Assembly (NCBI RefSeq): GCF_051401765.1
Contig: NW_027480422.1
Span: forward strand, 10,744,001-10,808,000
From: Calliopsis andreniformis
Taxonomy: Eukaryota > Arthropoda > Insecta > Hymenoptera > Andrenidae
DNA: 64,000 nucleotides
Direction: 5' to 3'
Positions 12,605 through 26,400 of this stretch are shown piece by piece; the stretch's first letter is position 1; every line of letters begins with the position of its first letter. The notes beneath the pieces are model-generated. The model was not told the DNA's origin. It searched no databases and saw only the letters and a program-made list of their open reading frames with translations. The position numbers were made by a program, and so were the translations under genes.

Positions 12605-13590
12605 TCGTATAACAGGAATAATTGCAACCAGTGTGTATGTACAGGTCATTTTTACGTTCCGGGCAACCTAGGCTTCACTCTAGGGCGTTGTTCCACCAGA
12701 TCGAATAGTTAGGGCTTAAGAAGTCTACGCCAGAAGCAGAAAATACAATAAAAATACAACAGCATTTCCAACGTAAAATGAATGATTGCAAACAGTGTGA
12801 AAGTTATGGTCATTTCTACGTTCCGGGCAACTAGGCTTAACTCCAGGGCGTTGCTCCACCAGATCGAATAGTTAGGGACTTTGAATACAACGCCGGAAAC
12901 ATAAAATACAATAAAAATGCAACTGTTTTTCCATCGTATAATAGGAAAGCTGCAACGAGTGTGAAAGTACTGGTCAATTCTATGTACCGGGTAAAATAGG
13001 GTTCACCCTAGGGCGTTGCTCCACCACATCGAATAGTAAGGTACTTAGAATTCGACGCCAGAAGCATAAAATACAACATAAGTACAACAGTTTTTCCATC
13101 GTATTACAGGAATAATTGCAACCAGTGTGTATGTACAGTTCATTTTTACGTTCCGGGCAACCTAGGCTTCACTCTAGGGCGTTGTTCCACCAGATCGAAT
13201 AGTTAGGGCCTAAGAAGTCTACGCCAGAAGCATAAAATACAATAAAAATACAACAGCATTTCCAACGTAAAAATGAATGATTGCAAACAGTGTGAAAGTT
13301 ATGGTCATTTCTACGTTCCGGGCAACTAGGCTTAACTCCAGGGCGTTGCTCCACCAGATCGAATAGTTAGGGACTTTGAATACAACGCCAGAAGCATAAA
13401 ATACAATAAAAATGCAACAGTTTTTCCATCGTATAACAGGAAAGCTGCAACGAGTGTGAAAGTACTGGTCATTTCTATGTACCGGGTAACCTAGGCTTCA
13501 CCCTAGGGTGTTGCGCCACCAGATCGAATAGCTAGGGACTTAGAATTCAACGCCAGAAGAATAAAATACAACATAAGTACAACAGTTTTT
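12605..13590 (+). repeat. Three-monomer higher-order repeat, two copies
   Basis: Monomers with the rare word 'accagtgtgtatgtacag' followed by 'catttttacgttccgggc' occur at 12,628 and 13,122, 494 bases apart (three monomers minus four bases). The next two monomers also match, including the shared 'caacagcatttccaacgtaa' and 'gggcaactaggcttaactcc'. The match continues to about 13,500. Confidence 0.8.
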
Positions 13591-16080
13591 CCACCGTATA
13601 AAATGAGTAATTGCAAACTCTGTGAAAGTAAGGGTCATTTCTACGTTCCGGGCTACCTAGGCTTCACTCTAGGTCGTTGTTCCACCAGATCGAATAGGTA
13701 GGGCCATTGAAGTAAACGCCCGAAGCATAAAATACAATAAAGATACAACAGTCTTTCCATTGTATAATAGGAATAATTGCAACCAGTGTGAAGGTAATGG
13801 TCACTTCCACGTTCCGGGCAACCTAGGCTTCACCCAAGGGCGTTGCTCCACCACATCGAATAGCTACGGCCTTAGAAGTCAACGCCAGAAGCATAAAATG
13901 CGATATAAATACAACAGCCTTTCCATCGTATAACGGGGATACTTGCTACCAGTGTGAAAGTAATGCCCATTTCTGCGTTCCGGGAATCCTGGACTTAACT
14001 CTGAGGCATTGCTCCACCAGATCGAAGAGTTAGGGCCTTAGAAGTCAAAGCCAAAAGCATAAAATACAAAATAAATACAACAGCCTTTCCATCGTATAAA
14101 ACGAATAATAGCAACCTGTGTGAATTTTATGGTCATTTCTACGTTCCGGGCAACCTAGGCTTGACTCTAGGGCGTTGCTCCACCAGATCGAATAGGTAGG
14201 GCGTAGAAGTCAATGACCGAAGCATAAAATACAATAAACATACAACAGTTTTTCCATTGCATAAAACGGATAATTGCAACCAGTGTGAAAGTTATGGTCT
14301 TTTCTACGTTACGTGCAACCTAGGCTTCACTCTAGGGCGCTGCTATACCAGATCGAAAAGCTAGAGCCTTAGAAGTCTGCGCCCGAAACATAAAATACAA
14401 TAAAAACACAGCAGTTTTTCCTTCGTATAAGAGGAATAATTGCAACCAGCGTGAAGGTAATGGTCATTTCGACGTCACGGGCAACATAGGCTTGACTCTA
14501 GGGCATTCCTCCACCACATCGAATAGCTACGGCCTTAGAAGTTAACGCCAGAAGCATAAAATACAATTTAAATACTACAGCTTTTCCATCGTATATAATG
14601 TATATTTGCAAACACTGTGAAAGTAATGGTCATTTCTACGTTCCGGGCAACCTGGTTTTCACTCCAGGGCGTTGCTTCACGAGATCGAATAGTTAGGGAC
14701 TTAGAATTCAACAACAGAAGCATAAAATACAATAAAAATGTCACAGTTTTTCCATCGTATAAGAGGAATAACTGCAACCAGTGTGAATGTACTGGTCATC
14801 ACTACGTTCCGGGCAACCTAGACTTCACCCTAGGGCGTTGCTCCACCACATCGAATAGTAAGGTACTTAGAATTCGACGCCAGAAGCATAAAATACAACA
14901 TAAGTACAACAGTTTTTCCATCGTATTACAGGAATAATTGCAACCAGTGTGAAGGTAATGGTCTTTTCTACGTTCCGGGCAACCTAGGCTTCACTACAGG
15001 GCGTTGCTCCACCATATCCAATAGCAAGGGCCTTAGAAGTCAACGCCCGAGCATAAAATACAATAAAGATACATCAGTTTTTCCACCGTATAACAGGAAT
15101 AATTGCAACCAGAGTGAAGGTGGTGGTCATTTCTACGTTCGGGGCGACCTAGGCTTCACTCTGGGGCGTTGGTCCTCCAGATCGAATAGCTAGGGCCTAA
15201 TAGGTCAACGCCAGAGGCATAAAATACAAAATAAATACAATAGTTTTTCCATTGTCTAAAACGAATAATTGCAACCAGTGTGAAGGTAATGGCCTTTTCT
15301 ACGTACCGGGCAACCTAGGGTTCACTCTAGGGCGGTGCTCCACCACATCCAATAGTTAGGGCCTAATTTGTCGACGCCCGAAGCATTAAAAACAATATAT
15401 ATACTACAGTTTTTCCATCGTATATAATGTATATTTGCAAACAGTGTGAAAGTAATGGTCATTTCTACGTCCCGCGCAACATAGGCTTCACTCTTGGACG
15501 TAGCCCCAACAGGTCGGATAGCTAGGACCTTAGAAGTCAAAGCCAGAAGCAGAAAATACAATAAAAATGCAACAGCTTTTCCATCGCATAGCACGTATAA
15601 TTGCAACCAGTGTGAAAGTAATGATCATTTCTACGTTTCGGGCAACATAGGCTTGACACTTGGACGTTGCCTCACGAGATCGAATAGCTAGGACCTTAGA
15701 AGTAAAAGCCAGAAGCATAAGATACAAAATAAATACAACAGCCTTTCTATCGTATACAACGAATAACTGCAACCCGTGTGAAAGTTATGGACATGTCTAC
15801 GTTCCGGGCAACCTAGGCTTAACTGTAGGGCGTTGCTCCACCAGATCGAATAGTTAAAAAGTTAGAAGTAAACGCCCGAAGCATGAAATACAAAATAAAT
15901 AGAACAGTTTTTCCATTGTATAGAACCAATAATTGCAAACAGTGTGAAGGTAATGGTCATTTCTACGTTCCGGGCAACCTAGGCTTCACTCTAGGGCGTT
16001 GCTCCACCAGATCGAATATTAAGGGCCTGAGAAGTCAACGCCCGAAGCATAAAATACAAAATAAATAGAACAGTTTTTCA

Positions 16081-17740
16081 ATTGTATAAAACGAATAATT
16101 GAAACCAGTGTGAAAGTTATGATCTTTTCTACGTTCCGCGCAACCTAGGCTTCACCCCAGGGCGTTGCTCCACCAGATCCAATAGTTAGGACCTATGAAG
16201 TCAGCGACAGAAGCATAACATACAAAATAGATACAACAGTTTTTCCATCGTATATAAAGCATATTTGCAAACAGTGTGAAAGTAAGTGTCAGTTCTACGT
16301 TCCGGGCAACCTAGGCTTCACTCTAGGGCGTTGCTCCACCAGGTGGAATAGTTAGGGACTTAGAATTCAACGCCAGAAGCATAAAATACAACATAAGTAC
16401 AACAGCTTTTCCATTGTGTGACAGGAATAACTGCAACCAGTTTGAAAGTACTGGTCATTTCTACGTTCCGGGTAGCCTAGGCTTCACTCCAGGGAGCTGC
16501 ACCACCAGATCGAATAGCTAGGGACTTAGAATTCAACGCCAGAAGAATAAAATACAACATAAGTACAACAGTTTTACCATCGTATGAAATGAGTAATCGC
16601 AAACAGTGTGAAGGTAATGGTCATATCCACATTCCGGGCAACCTAGGCTTCACTCTAGGGCGTTGCTCCACCAGATCGAATAGTTAGGGCCTAAGAAGCC
16701 AACGCCAGAAGCATAAAATACAATATAAATACAATAGCTTTTCCCTTGTATAACAGAAATAATTGCAACCAGTGTGAAAGCTATGGTCATTTCCACGTTC
16801 CGGGCAACCTAGTCTTCACCCTAGGGCGTTGATCCACCACATCGAATAGTTAGGGCCTTAGAAGTCAATGCCGGAAGCATAAAATACAATATAAATACAA
16901 CAGTTTTTCCACAGTATAATAAGAACAATTGCAAACACTGTGGAAGTAATGGACATTTCTACGTCCCGGGCAACCTAGGCTTCAGTCTAGGGCGTTGCTC
17001 CACCACACCGAATAGCTACGGCCTTAGAAGTCAACGCCTGAAGCTTAAAATATAATATAAATACAACAGTTTTTCCATCGTATAACAGGAATAATTGCAA
17101 CCAGAGTGAAGGTGATGGTCATTTCTACGTTCCGGGCAACCTAGGCTTCACTCTAGGCCTTTGATCCACCACATCCAACAGTTAGGGCATAAGAAGTCAA
17201 CGCCAGAAGCACCAAATAGAAAATAAGTACAACAGTTTTTCCATCGTATAAAACGAATAATTGCAACCAGTATGAAAGTTATGGTCATTTCTACGTTCCG
17301 GGCAACCCAGGCTTCACACTAGGGCGTTGCTCCACGTGACCGAATAGTTAGGGCCTAAGAAGTCAACGCCAGAAGCATAAAATACGATATATGTACAACA
17401 GTTTTACCATAGTATAAAATGAATAATCGCAAACAGTGTGTAGGTAATGGTCATTTCTACGTTCCGGGCAATCTAGGCTTCACTCTAGGGCGTTGCTCCA
17501 CCAGATCGAATAGCTAGGGCCTTAGAAGTCACCGCCCGAAGCATAAAATACAAAATAAATAGAACAGTTTTTCCATTGTATAAAACTAATAATTGAAACC
17601 AGTCTGAAAGTTATGGTCATTTCTACGTTCAGCGCAACCTAGGCTTCACCCCTCGGCGTTGCTCCACCAGATCCAATAGTTAGGACCTAAGAAGTCAGCG
17701 CCAGAAGCATAAAATACAATATAAATACAACAGCTTTTCC
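16081..17740 (+). repeat. Repeat block R, copy 1
   Basis: This block recurs at 19,732-21,059 (offset 3,651, 22 monomers, then 3,319 after a two-monomer loss), and its later part recurs at 29,341-30,170. Marker words are 'agttatgatcttttctacgt' (16,115 and 19,766), 'gaagtcagcgacagaagca' and 'ttcacccctcggcgttgctc'. Confidence 0.85.
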
Positions 17741-19731
17741 ATCGTATATAACGTATATTTGCAAACAGTGTGAAAGTAAAGGTCTCTTCTACGTTCCGGG
17801 CAACCTAGGCTTCACTCTAGGGCGTTGTTCCACCAGATCGAATAGTTAGGGCCTAAGAAGTCAACGCCAGAAGCATAAAATGCAATATAAATACAACAGC
17901 TTTTCCATCGTATATAATGTATATTTGCAAACAGTGTGAAAGTAACGGTCATTTCTACGTTCCGGGCAACCTTGGCTTAACTCCAGGGCGTTGCTCCACC
18001 AGATCGAATAGTTAGGGCCTAAGAAGTCAACGCCAGAAGCATAAAACACAATATAAATACAACAGCTTTTCCATCGTATATAATGTATATTTGCAAACAG
18101 TGTGAAAGTAACGGTCATTTCTACGTTCCGGGCAACCTAGGCTTAACGCTAGGGCGTTGCTCCACCAGATCGGATAGTTAGGGACTTATAATTCGACGCC
18201 AGAAGCATAAGATACAACATAAGTACAACAGCATTTCCATCGTATATAATGTATATTTGCAAACAGTGTGAAAGTAACGGTCATTTCTACGTTCCGGGCA
18301 ACCTAGGCTTAACGCTAGGGCGTTGCTCCACCAGGTCGAATAGTTAGGGCCTAAGAAGTCAACGCCAGAAGCATAAAACACAATATAAATACAACAGCTT
18401 TTCCATCGTATATAATGAATATTTGCATACAGTGTGAAAGTAACGGTCATTTCTACGTTCCGGGCAACCTAGGCTTAACGCTAGGGCGTTGCTCCACCAG
18501 ATCGAATAGTTAGGGTCTTAGAATTCGACGCCAGAAGCATAAGATACAACATAAGTACAACAGTTTTTCCATCGTTTAAAATGTATAATTGCAAGCAGTG
18601 TGAAGGTAATGGTCATTTCTACGTTCCGGGCAACCTAGGCTTCACTCTAGAGCGTTGCTCCACCAGATCGAATAGTTAGGGCCTTTGAAGTCAACGCCCG
18701 AAGCATAAAGTACAAAACAAATAGAACAGTTTTTCCATTGTATAAAACGAATAATTGCAACCAGTGTGAAAGTTATGGTCATTTCAACGTTCCAGGCAAC
18801 CTAGGCTTCACCCTAGGTCGTTGTTCCACCAGATCGAATAGCTAGGGCCTAAGAAGTCAACGCCAGAAGCATAAAATACAATATAAGTACAACAGCTTTT
18901 CCATCGTGTATGATGTATATTTGCAAACAGTGTGAAAGTAAAGGTCATTTCTACGTTCCGGGCAACCTAGGCTTAACTGTAGGGCGTTGCTCCACCAGAT
19001 CGTATAGTTAGGGACTTAGAAGACAACGCCAGAAGCATAAAATACAATAAAAATACAACAGCTTTTCCATCGTATGTAATGTATATTTGCAAACAGTGTG
19101 AAAGTAAAGGTCATTTCTACGTTCCGGGCAACCTAGGCTTAACTTTAGGGCAGGTTCCACCAGATCGAGTAGTTAGGGACTTTGAATTCAACGCCAGAAG
19201 AATAAAATACAACGTAAGTACAACAGTTTTTCCATCGTATAAAATGAATAATTACAAACAGTGTGAAAGTAATGGTCATTTCTACGTTCCGGGCAATCTA
19301 GGCTTAACTGTAGGGCGTTGCTCCACCAGATCGCATAGTTAGGGACTTAGAAGTCAACGCCAGAAGCATAAAATACAATAAAAATACAACAGTTTTTCTA
19401 TCGTATAAAAGGAATAATTGCAACCAGTGTGATAGTAATGGCTATTTCTCCGTTCCGGGCATCCTAGACTTAACTCTGAGGCATTGCTCCACCAGATCGA
19501 ATACATAGGGCCTTAGAAGTCAACGCCAGAAGCATAAAGTACAATCAAGATCCAACAGTTTGTCCATCGTATAACAGGAATAATTGCAACAAACGTGATG
19601 GTAATGGTCATTTCTACGTTCCGGGCAACCTAGGCTTCACTCTAGAGCGTTGCTCCACCAGATCGAATAGTTAGGGCCTTTGAAGTCAACGCCCGAAGCA
19701 TAAAGTACAAAATAAATACAACAGTTTTTCC

Positions 19732-21059
19732 ATTGTTTAAAACGAATAATTGAAACCAGTGTGAAAGTTATGATCTTTTCTACGTTCCGCGCAACCTAGG
19801 CTTCACCCCAGGGCGTTGCTCCTCCAGATCCAATAGTTAGGACCTATGAAGTCAGCGACAGAAGCATAACATACAAAATAGATACAACAGTTTTTCCATC
19901 GTATATAAAGCATATTTGCAAACAGTGTGAAAGTAAGTGTCAGTTCTACGTTCCGGGCAACCTAGGCTTCACTCTAGGGCGTTGCTCCACCAGGTGGAAT
20001 AGTTAGGGACTTAGAATTCAACGCCAGAAGCATAAAATACAACATAAGTACAACAGTTTTTCCATTGTGTGACAGGAATAACTGCAACCAGTTTGAAAGT
20101 ACTGGTCATTTCTACGTTCCGGGTAGCCTAGGCTTCACTCCAGGGAGCTGCACCACCAGATCGAATAGCTAGGGACTTAGAATTCAACGCCAGAAGAATA
20201 AAATACAACATAAGTACAACAGTTTTACCATCGTATGAAATGAGTAATCGCAAACAGTGTGAAGGTAATGGTCATATCCACATTCCGGGCAACCTAGGCT
20301 TAACTCTAGGGCGTTGCTCCACCAGATCGAATAGTTAGGGCCTAAGAAGCCAACGCCAGAAGCATAAAATACAATATAAATACAATAGCTTTTCCCTTGT
20401 ATAACAGAAATAATTGCAACCAGTGTGAAAGCTATGGTCATTTCCACGTTCCGGGCAACCTAGGCTTCACCCTAGGGCGTTGATCCACCACATCGAATAG
20501 TTAGGGCCTTAGAAGTCAATGCCGGAAGCATAAAATACAATATAAATACAACAGTTTTTCCACAGTATAATAAGAATAATTGCAAACACTGTGGAAGTAA
20601 TGGACATTTCTACGTCCCGGGCAACCTAGGCTTCAGTCTAGGGCGTTGCTCCACCACACCGAATAGCTACGGCCTTAGAAGTCAACGCCTGAAGCTTGAA
20701 ATATAATATAAATACAACAGTTTTTCCATCGTATAACAGGAATAATTGCAACCAGAGTGAAGGTGATGGTCATTTCTACGTTCCGGGCAACCTAGGCTTC
20801 ACTCTAGGCCTTTGATTCACCACATCCAACAGTTAGGGCATAAGAAGTCACCGCCCGAAGCATAAAATACAAAATAAATAGAACAGTTTTTCCATTGTAT
20901 AAAACTAATAATTGAAACCAGTCTGAAAGTTATGGTCATTTCTACGTTCAGCGCAACCTAGGCTTCACCCCTCGGCGTTGCTCCACCAGATCCAATAGTT
21001 AGGACCTAAGAAGTCAGCGCCAGAAGCATAAAATACAATATAAATACAACAGCTTTTCC
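19732..21059 (+). repeat. Repeat block R, copy 2 (two monomers deleted)
   Basis: Follows copy 1 at offset 3,651 to about 20,850. It then skips the two monomers present at 17,200-17,530 in copy 1 and 29,641-29,973 in copy 3, and continues at offset 3,319. The junction lies within 'taagaagtcaccgcccgaag' near 20,841-20,860. Confidence 0.85.
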
Positions 21060-22325
21060 ATCGTATATAATGTATATTTGCAAACAGTGTGAAAGTAACG
21101 GTCATTTCTACGTTCCGGGCAACCTTGGCTTAACTCCAGGGCGTTGCTCCACCAGGTCGAGTAGTTAGGGACTTTGAATACAACGCCAGAAGCATAAAAT
21201 ACAATAAAAATGCAACAGTTTTTCCATCGTATAACAGGAAAGCTGCAACCAGTGTGAAAGTACTGGTGATTTCTATGTTCCGGGTAACCTAGGGTTCCCT
21301 CTAGGGCGTTGCTCCACCAGATCGAATAGCTAGGGACTTAGAATTCAACGCCAGAAGAATAAAATAAAACATAAGTATAACAGTTTTTTCATCGTATAAA
21401 ACGCATAATTGCAACCAGTGTGAAAGCTATGGTCATTTCTACGTTCCGGGCAACCTAGGCTTCACTCTAGGTCGTTGTTCCACCATATCGATTAGCTACG
21501 GCCTTAGAAGTCAGCGCCCGAAACCTAAAATACAATAAAAATACAACAGTTTTTCCATCGTATAACGGGAATAATTGCAGCAAATGTGTAAGTGATGGTC
21601 ATTACCACGTTCCGGGCAACATAGGGTTCACTCTAGGGCGTTGGTCCACCAGATTCAATAGTTTGGGCCTAAGAAGTCAACGACAGAAGCACCAAAAACA
21701 AAATAAATACAACAGTTTTTCCATTGTTTAAAACGAATTATTGAAACCAGTGTGAAATTTATGGTCATTTCTACGTTCCGAACAACCTAGACTTCACCCC
21801 TGGGCGTTGATCCACCAGATCCAATAGTTAGGACCTAAGAAGTCAGCGCCAGGAGCATAAAATACGGAATAGATACCACAGCTTTTCCATCGTATATAAT
21901 GTATATTTGCAAACAGTGTGAAGGTAATGGTCATTTCTACGTTCCGCGCAACCCAGGCTTCACTCCAGGGCGTTGCTCCGCCAGATCGAATAGCTAGGGC
22001 CTAAGAAGTCAACGCCAGAAGCATAAAATGCAATATAAATACAACAGCTTTTCCATCGTATATAATGTATATTTGCAAACAGTGTGAAAGTAACGGTCAT
22101 TTCTACGTTCCGGGCAACCTTGGCTTAACTCTAGGACGTTGTTCCACCAGATCGAATAGTTAGTGCCCAAGAAGTCAACGCCAGAAGCATAAAATGCAAT
22201 ATAAATACAACAGCTTTTCCATCGTATATAATGTATATTTGCAAACAGTGTGAAAGTAACGGTCATTTCTACGTTCCGGGCAACCTTGGCTTAACTCCAG
22301 GGCGTTGCTCCACCAGATCGGATAG

Positions 22326-23460
22326 TTAGGGACTTATAATTCGACGCCAGAAGCATAAGATACAACATAAGTACAACAGCTTTTCCATCGTATATAATGT
22401 ATATTTGCAAACAGTGTGAAAGTAACGGTCATTTCTACGTTCCGGGCAACCTAGGCTTAACGCTAGGGCGTTGCTCCACCAGGTCGAATAGTTAGGGCCT
22501 AAGAAGTCAACGCCAGAAGCATAAAACACAATATAAATACAACAGCTTTTCCATCGTATATAATGAATATTTGCATACAGTGTGAAAGTAACGGTCATTT
22601 CTACGTTCCGGGCAACCTAGGCTTAACGCTAGGGCGTTGCTCCACCAGATCGAATAGTTAGGGTCTTAGAATTCGACGCCAGAAGCATAAGATACAACAT
22701 AAGTACAACAGTTTTTCCATCGTTTAAAATGTATAATTGCAAGCAGTGTGAAGGTAATGGTCATTTCTACGTTCCGGGCAACCTAGGCTTAACTGTAGGG
22801 CGTTGCTCCACCAGATCGTATAGTTAGGGACTTAGATGACAACGCCAGAAGCATAAAATACAATAAAAATACAACAGCTTTTCCATCGTATGTAATGTAT
22901 ATTTGCAAACAGTGTGAAAGTAAAGGTCATTTCTACGTTCCGGGCAACCTAGGCTTAACTCCAGGGCGTTGCTCCACCAGATCGAATAGTTAGGGCCTAA
23001 GAAGTCAACGCCAGAAGCATAAGGTACAACATAAGTACAACAGCTTTTCCATCGTATATAATGTATATTTGCAAACAGTGTGAAAGTAACGGTCATTTCT
23101 ACGTTCCGGGCAACCTAGGCTTAACGCTAGGGCGTTGCTCCACCAGGTCGAATAGTTAGGGCCTAAGAAGTCAACGCCAGAAGCATAAAACACAATATAA
23201 ATACAACAGCTTTTCCATCGTATATAATGTATATTTGCATACAGTGTGAAAGTAACGGTCATTTCTACGTTCCGGGCAACCTGGGCTTAACGCTAGGGCG
23301 TTGCTCCAACAGATCGAATAGTTAGGGTCCTAGAATTCGACACCAGAAGCATAAGATACAACATAAGTACAACAGTTTTTCCATCGTTTAAAATGTATAA
23401 TTGCAAGCAGTGTGAAGGTAATGGTCATTTCTACGTTCCGGGCAACCTAGGCTTCACTCT
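22326..23460 (+). repeat. Four-monomer repeat inside the 10-kb unit
   Basis: A block of four monomers recurs at spacing 664 (22,326-22,790 and about 22,990-23,460), with shared 'ctaggcttaacgctagggcg' and 'ttaaaatgtataattgcaag'. The equivalent pair exists in copy B at 32,113-33,250, so this duplication predates the 10-kb duplication. Confidence 0.8.
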
Positions 23461-26400
23461 AGAGCGTTGCTCCACCAGATCGAATAGTTAGGGCCTTTGA
23501 AGTCAACGCCCGAAGCATAAAGTACAAAATAAATACAACAGTTTTTCCATTGTTTAAAACGAATAATTGAAACCAGTGTGAAATTTATGGTCACTTCTAC
23601 GTTCCGAACACCCTAGACTTCACCCCTGGGCGTTGCTCCACCAGATCCAATAGTTAGGACCTAAGAAGTCAACGCCAGAAGCATAAAATACAATATAAAT
23701 ACAACAGCTTTTCCATCGTATATAACGTATATTTGCGAACAGTGTGAAAGTAAAGGTCACTTCTACGTTCCGGGCAACCTAGGCTTCGCTCTAGGGCGTT
23801 GTTCCACCAGATCGAATAGTTAGTGTCTAAGAAGTCAACGCCAGAAGCATAAACTGCAATATAAATACAACAGCTTTTCCATCGTATATAATGTATATTT
23901 GCAAACAGTGTGAAAGTAACGGTCATTTCTACGTTCCGGGCAACCTTGGCTTAACTCCAGGGCGTTGCTCCACCAGATCGAATAGTTAGGGCCTAAGAAG
24001 TCAACGCCAGAAGCATAAAACACAATATAAATACAACAGCTTTTCCATCGTATATAATGTATATTTGCAAACAGTGTGAAAGTAACGGTCATTTCTACGT
24101 TCCGGGCAACCTAGGCTTAACGCTAGAGCGTTGCTCCACCAGATCGGATAGTTAGGGACTTATAATTCGACGCCAGAAGCATAAGATACAACATAAGTAC
24201 AACAGCTTTTCCATCGTATATAATGTATATTTGCAAACAGTGTGAAAGTAATGGTCATTTCTACGTTCCGGGCAATCTAGGCTTAACTGTAGGGCGTTGC
24301 TAAACCAGATCGCATAGTTAGGGACTTAGAATATAACGCCAGAAGCATAAAATACAATATAAATACAATAGCTTTTCCATCGTATATAATGTATATTTGC
24401 ACACAGTGTGAAAGCAACGGCCATTTCTACGTTCCGGGCAACCTAGGCTTAACTCTAGGGCGTTGCTCCACCAGGTCGAATAGTTAGCGCCTAAGAAGTC
24501 TACGCCAGAAGCATAAAATACAATAGAAATACAACAGTTTTTCCATCGTATAACAGGAATAATTGCAACCAGTGTGAAAGGTATAGTCATTTCTACGTTC
24601 CGGGCAACCTATGCTTCACGCTAGGGCGTTGCTCCACCACATCGAATAGCTGCGGCCTTAGAAGTCAACGCCAGAAGCATAAAATACAATATAAATACAA
24701 CAGTTTTTCAATCGTATAACAGGAATAATTGCAAACAGTGTGAAAGGTATGGTTATTTCTACGTTGCGGGCGTCCTAGGCTTCACTCTAGGGCGTTGCTC
24801 CACCAGATCGAATAGTTAGGGCCTAAGAAGTCAACGCCAGAAGCATAAAATACAATATAAATACAACAGTTTTTCCATTGTATAAAACGAATAATTGCAA
24901 CCAGTGTGAAAGTAATGGTCATTTCTATGTTCCGGGCGACCTAGGCTTCACTCTAGGGCGTTGTTCCACCAAATCGAATAGTTAGGGCCTTAGAGGTCAA
25001 CGCCCGAAGCATAAAATACAAATTAAATAGAAACAGTTTTTCCATTGTATAAAACGAATAATTGCAACCAGTGTGCAAGTTATGGTCATTTCCACAATCC
25101 GGGCGACCTAGGCTTCACTCTAGGGCGTTGTTCCACCAGATCGAATAGTTAGGGACTTAGAAATTAACGCCAGAAGCATAAAATACAATATAAATACAAC
25201 AGCTTTTCCATCGTATATAATGTATATTTGCAGTGTGAAAGTAAAGGTCATTTCTATGTTCCGGGCAACCTAGGTTTCGCTGTAGGGCGCTGCTCCACCA
25301 GATCGAATAGCTAGGGACTTAGAAGTCAACGCCATAACCATAAAATACAATAAAAATACAACAGTTTTTCCATCGTATAAAAGGAATAATTGCTACCAGT
25401 GTGAAAGTAATGGTCATTTCTACGTTCCGGGCAACCTAGGTTTCACTCTTGGTCGTTGCTCCACCACACCGAATAGCTACGGCCTTAGAAGTCAACTCCA
25501 GCAGCACAAAATACAATATAAATACAACAGTTTTTCCATCGTATAAAATGTATAATTGCAAGCAGTGTGAAGGTAATGGTCATTTCTACGTTCCGGACAA
25601 CCTAGGCTTCACTCTAGAGCGTTGCTCCACCAGATCGAATAGTTAGGGCCTTAGATGTCCACTCCCGAAGCATAAAATACAAAACAAATACAACAGTTTT
25701 TCCATTGTATAAAACGAATAATTGCAACCAGTGTGAAAGCTATGGCCATTTCTACGTTCCGGGCAAAATAGGCTTAACTCCATGGCGTTGGTCCACCAGC
25801 TCGATTAGTTAGGGACTTTCAATACAACGGCAGAAGCATGAAATAAAATAAAAATGCAACAGTTTTTCCATCGTATAACAGGTAAGCTGCAACCAGTGTG
25901 AAAGTACTGGTCATTTCTATGTTCCGGGTAACCTAGGCTTCACTCTAGGGAATTGCTCCACCAGATCGAATAGCTAGGGCCTTAGAAGTCAACGCCCGAA
26001 GCTTAAAATACAACATATGTACAACCGTTTTTCCGTCATATAGAATGTATAATTGCTAGCAGTGTGAATGTAATGGTCATTTCTAGGTTTCGGGCAAACT
26101 ATGCTTCACTGTAGAGCGTTGCTTCACCAGATCGAATAGTTATGGCCTTAGAAGTCAACGCCCGGAGCATAAAATACAAAATAAATACAACAGTTTTTCA
26201 ATTGTATAAAACGAATAATTGCAACCAGTGTGAAAGTTATGGTCATTTCTACGTTCCGGGCAACCTATGCTTCACTCTAGGGCGTTGCTCAACCACATCG
26301 AATAGCTACGGCCCTAGAAGACAACGCCATAACTATAAAATACAATATAAATACAACAGCTTTTCCATCGTATAAGATGTGTATTTGGAAACAGTGTGAA

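Larger units (their letters stand above)
9111..16080 (+). repeat. Diverged satellite with mostly low-order structure
   Basis: About 42 monomers lie here without the long near-identical blocks seen on either side. Neighbouring monomers differ more from one another, and small deletions are more frequent, for example 'gggcaactaggc' at 12,823 and 13,320. Only short-range duplications are evident, such as the three-monomer unit at 12,605-13,590. No gene or other element is visible. Confidence 0.7.

Noticed and set aside
17900..18100. TATA-like 'tatataatgtatat' in one monomer class as a promoter
   Set aside because: It is one of several variant forms of an AT-rich monomer segment, repeated dozens of times with no gene downstream.
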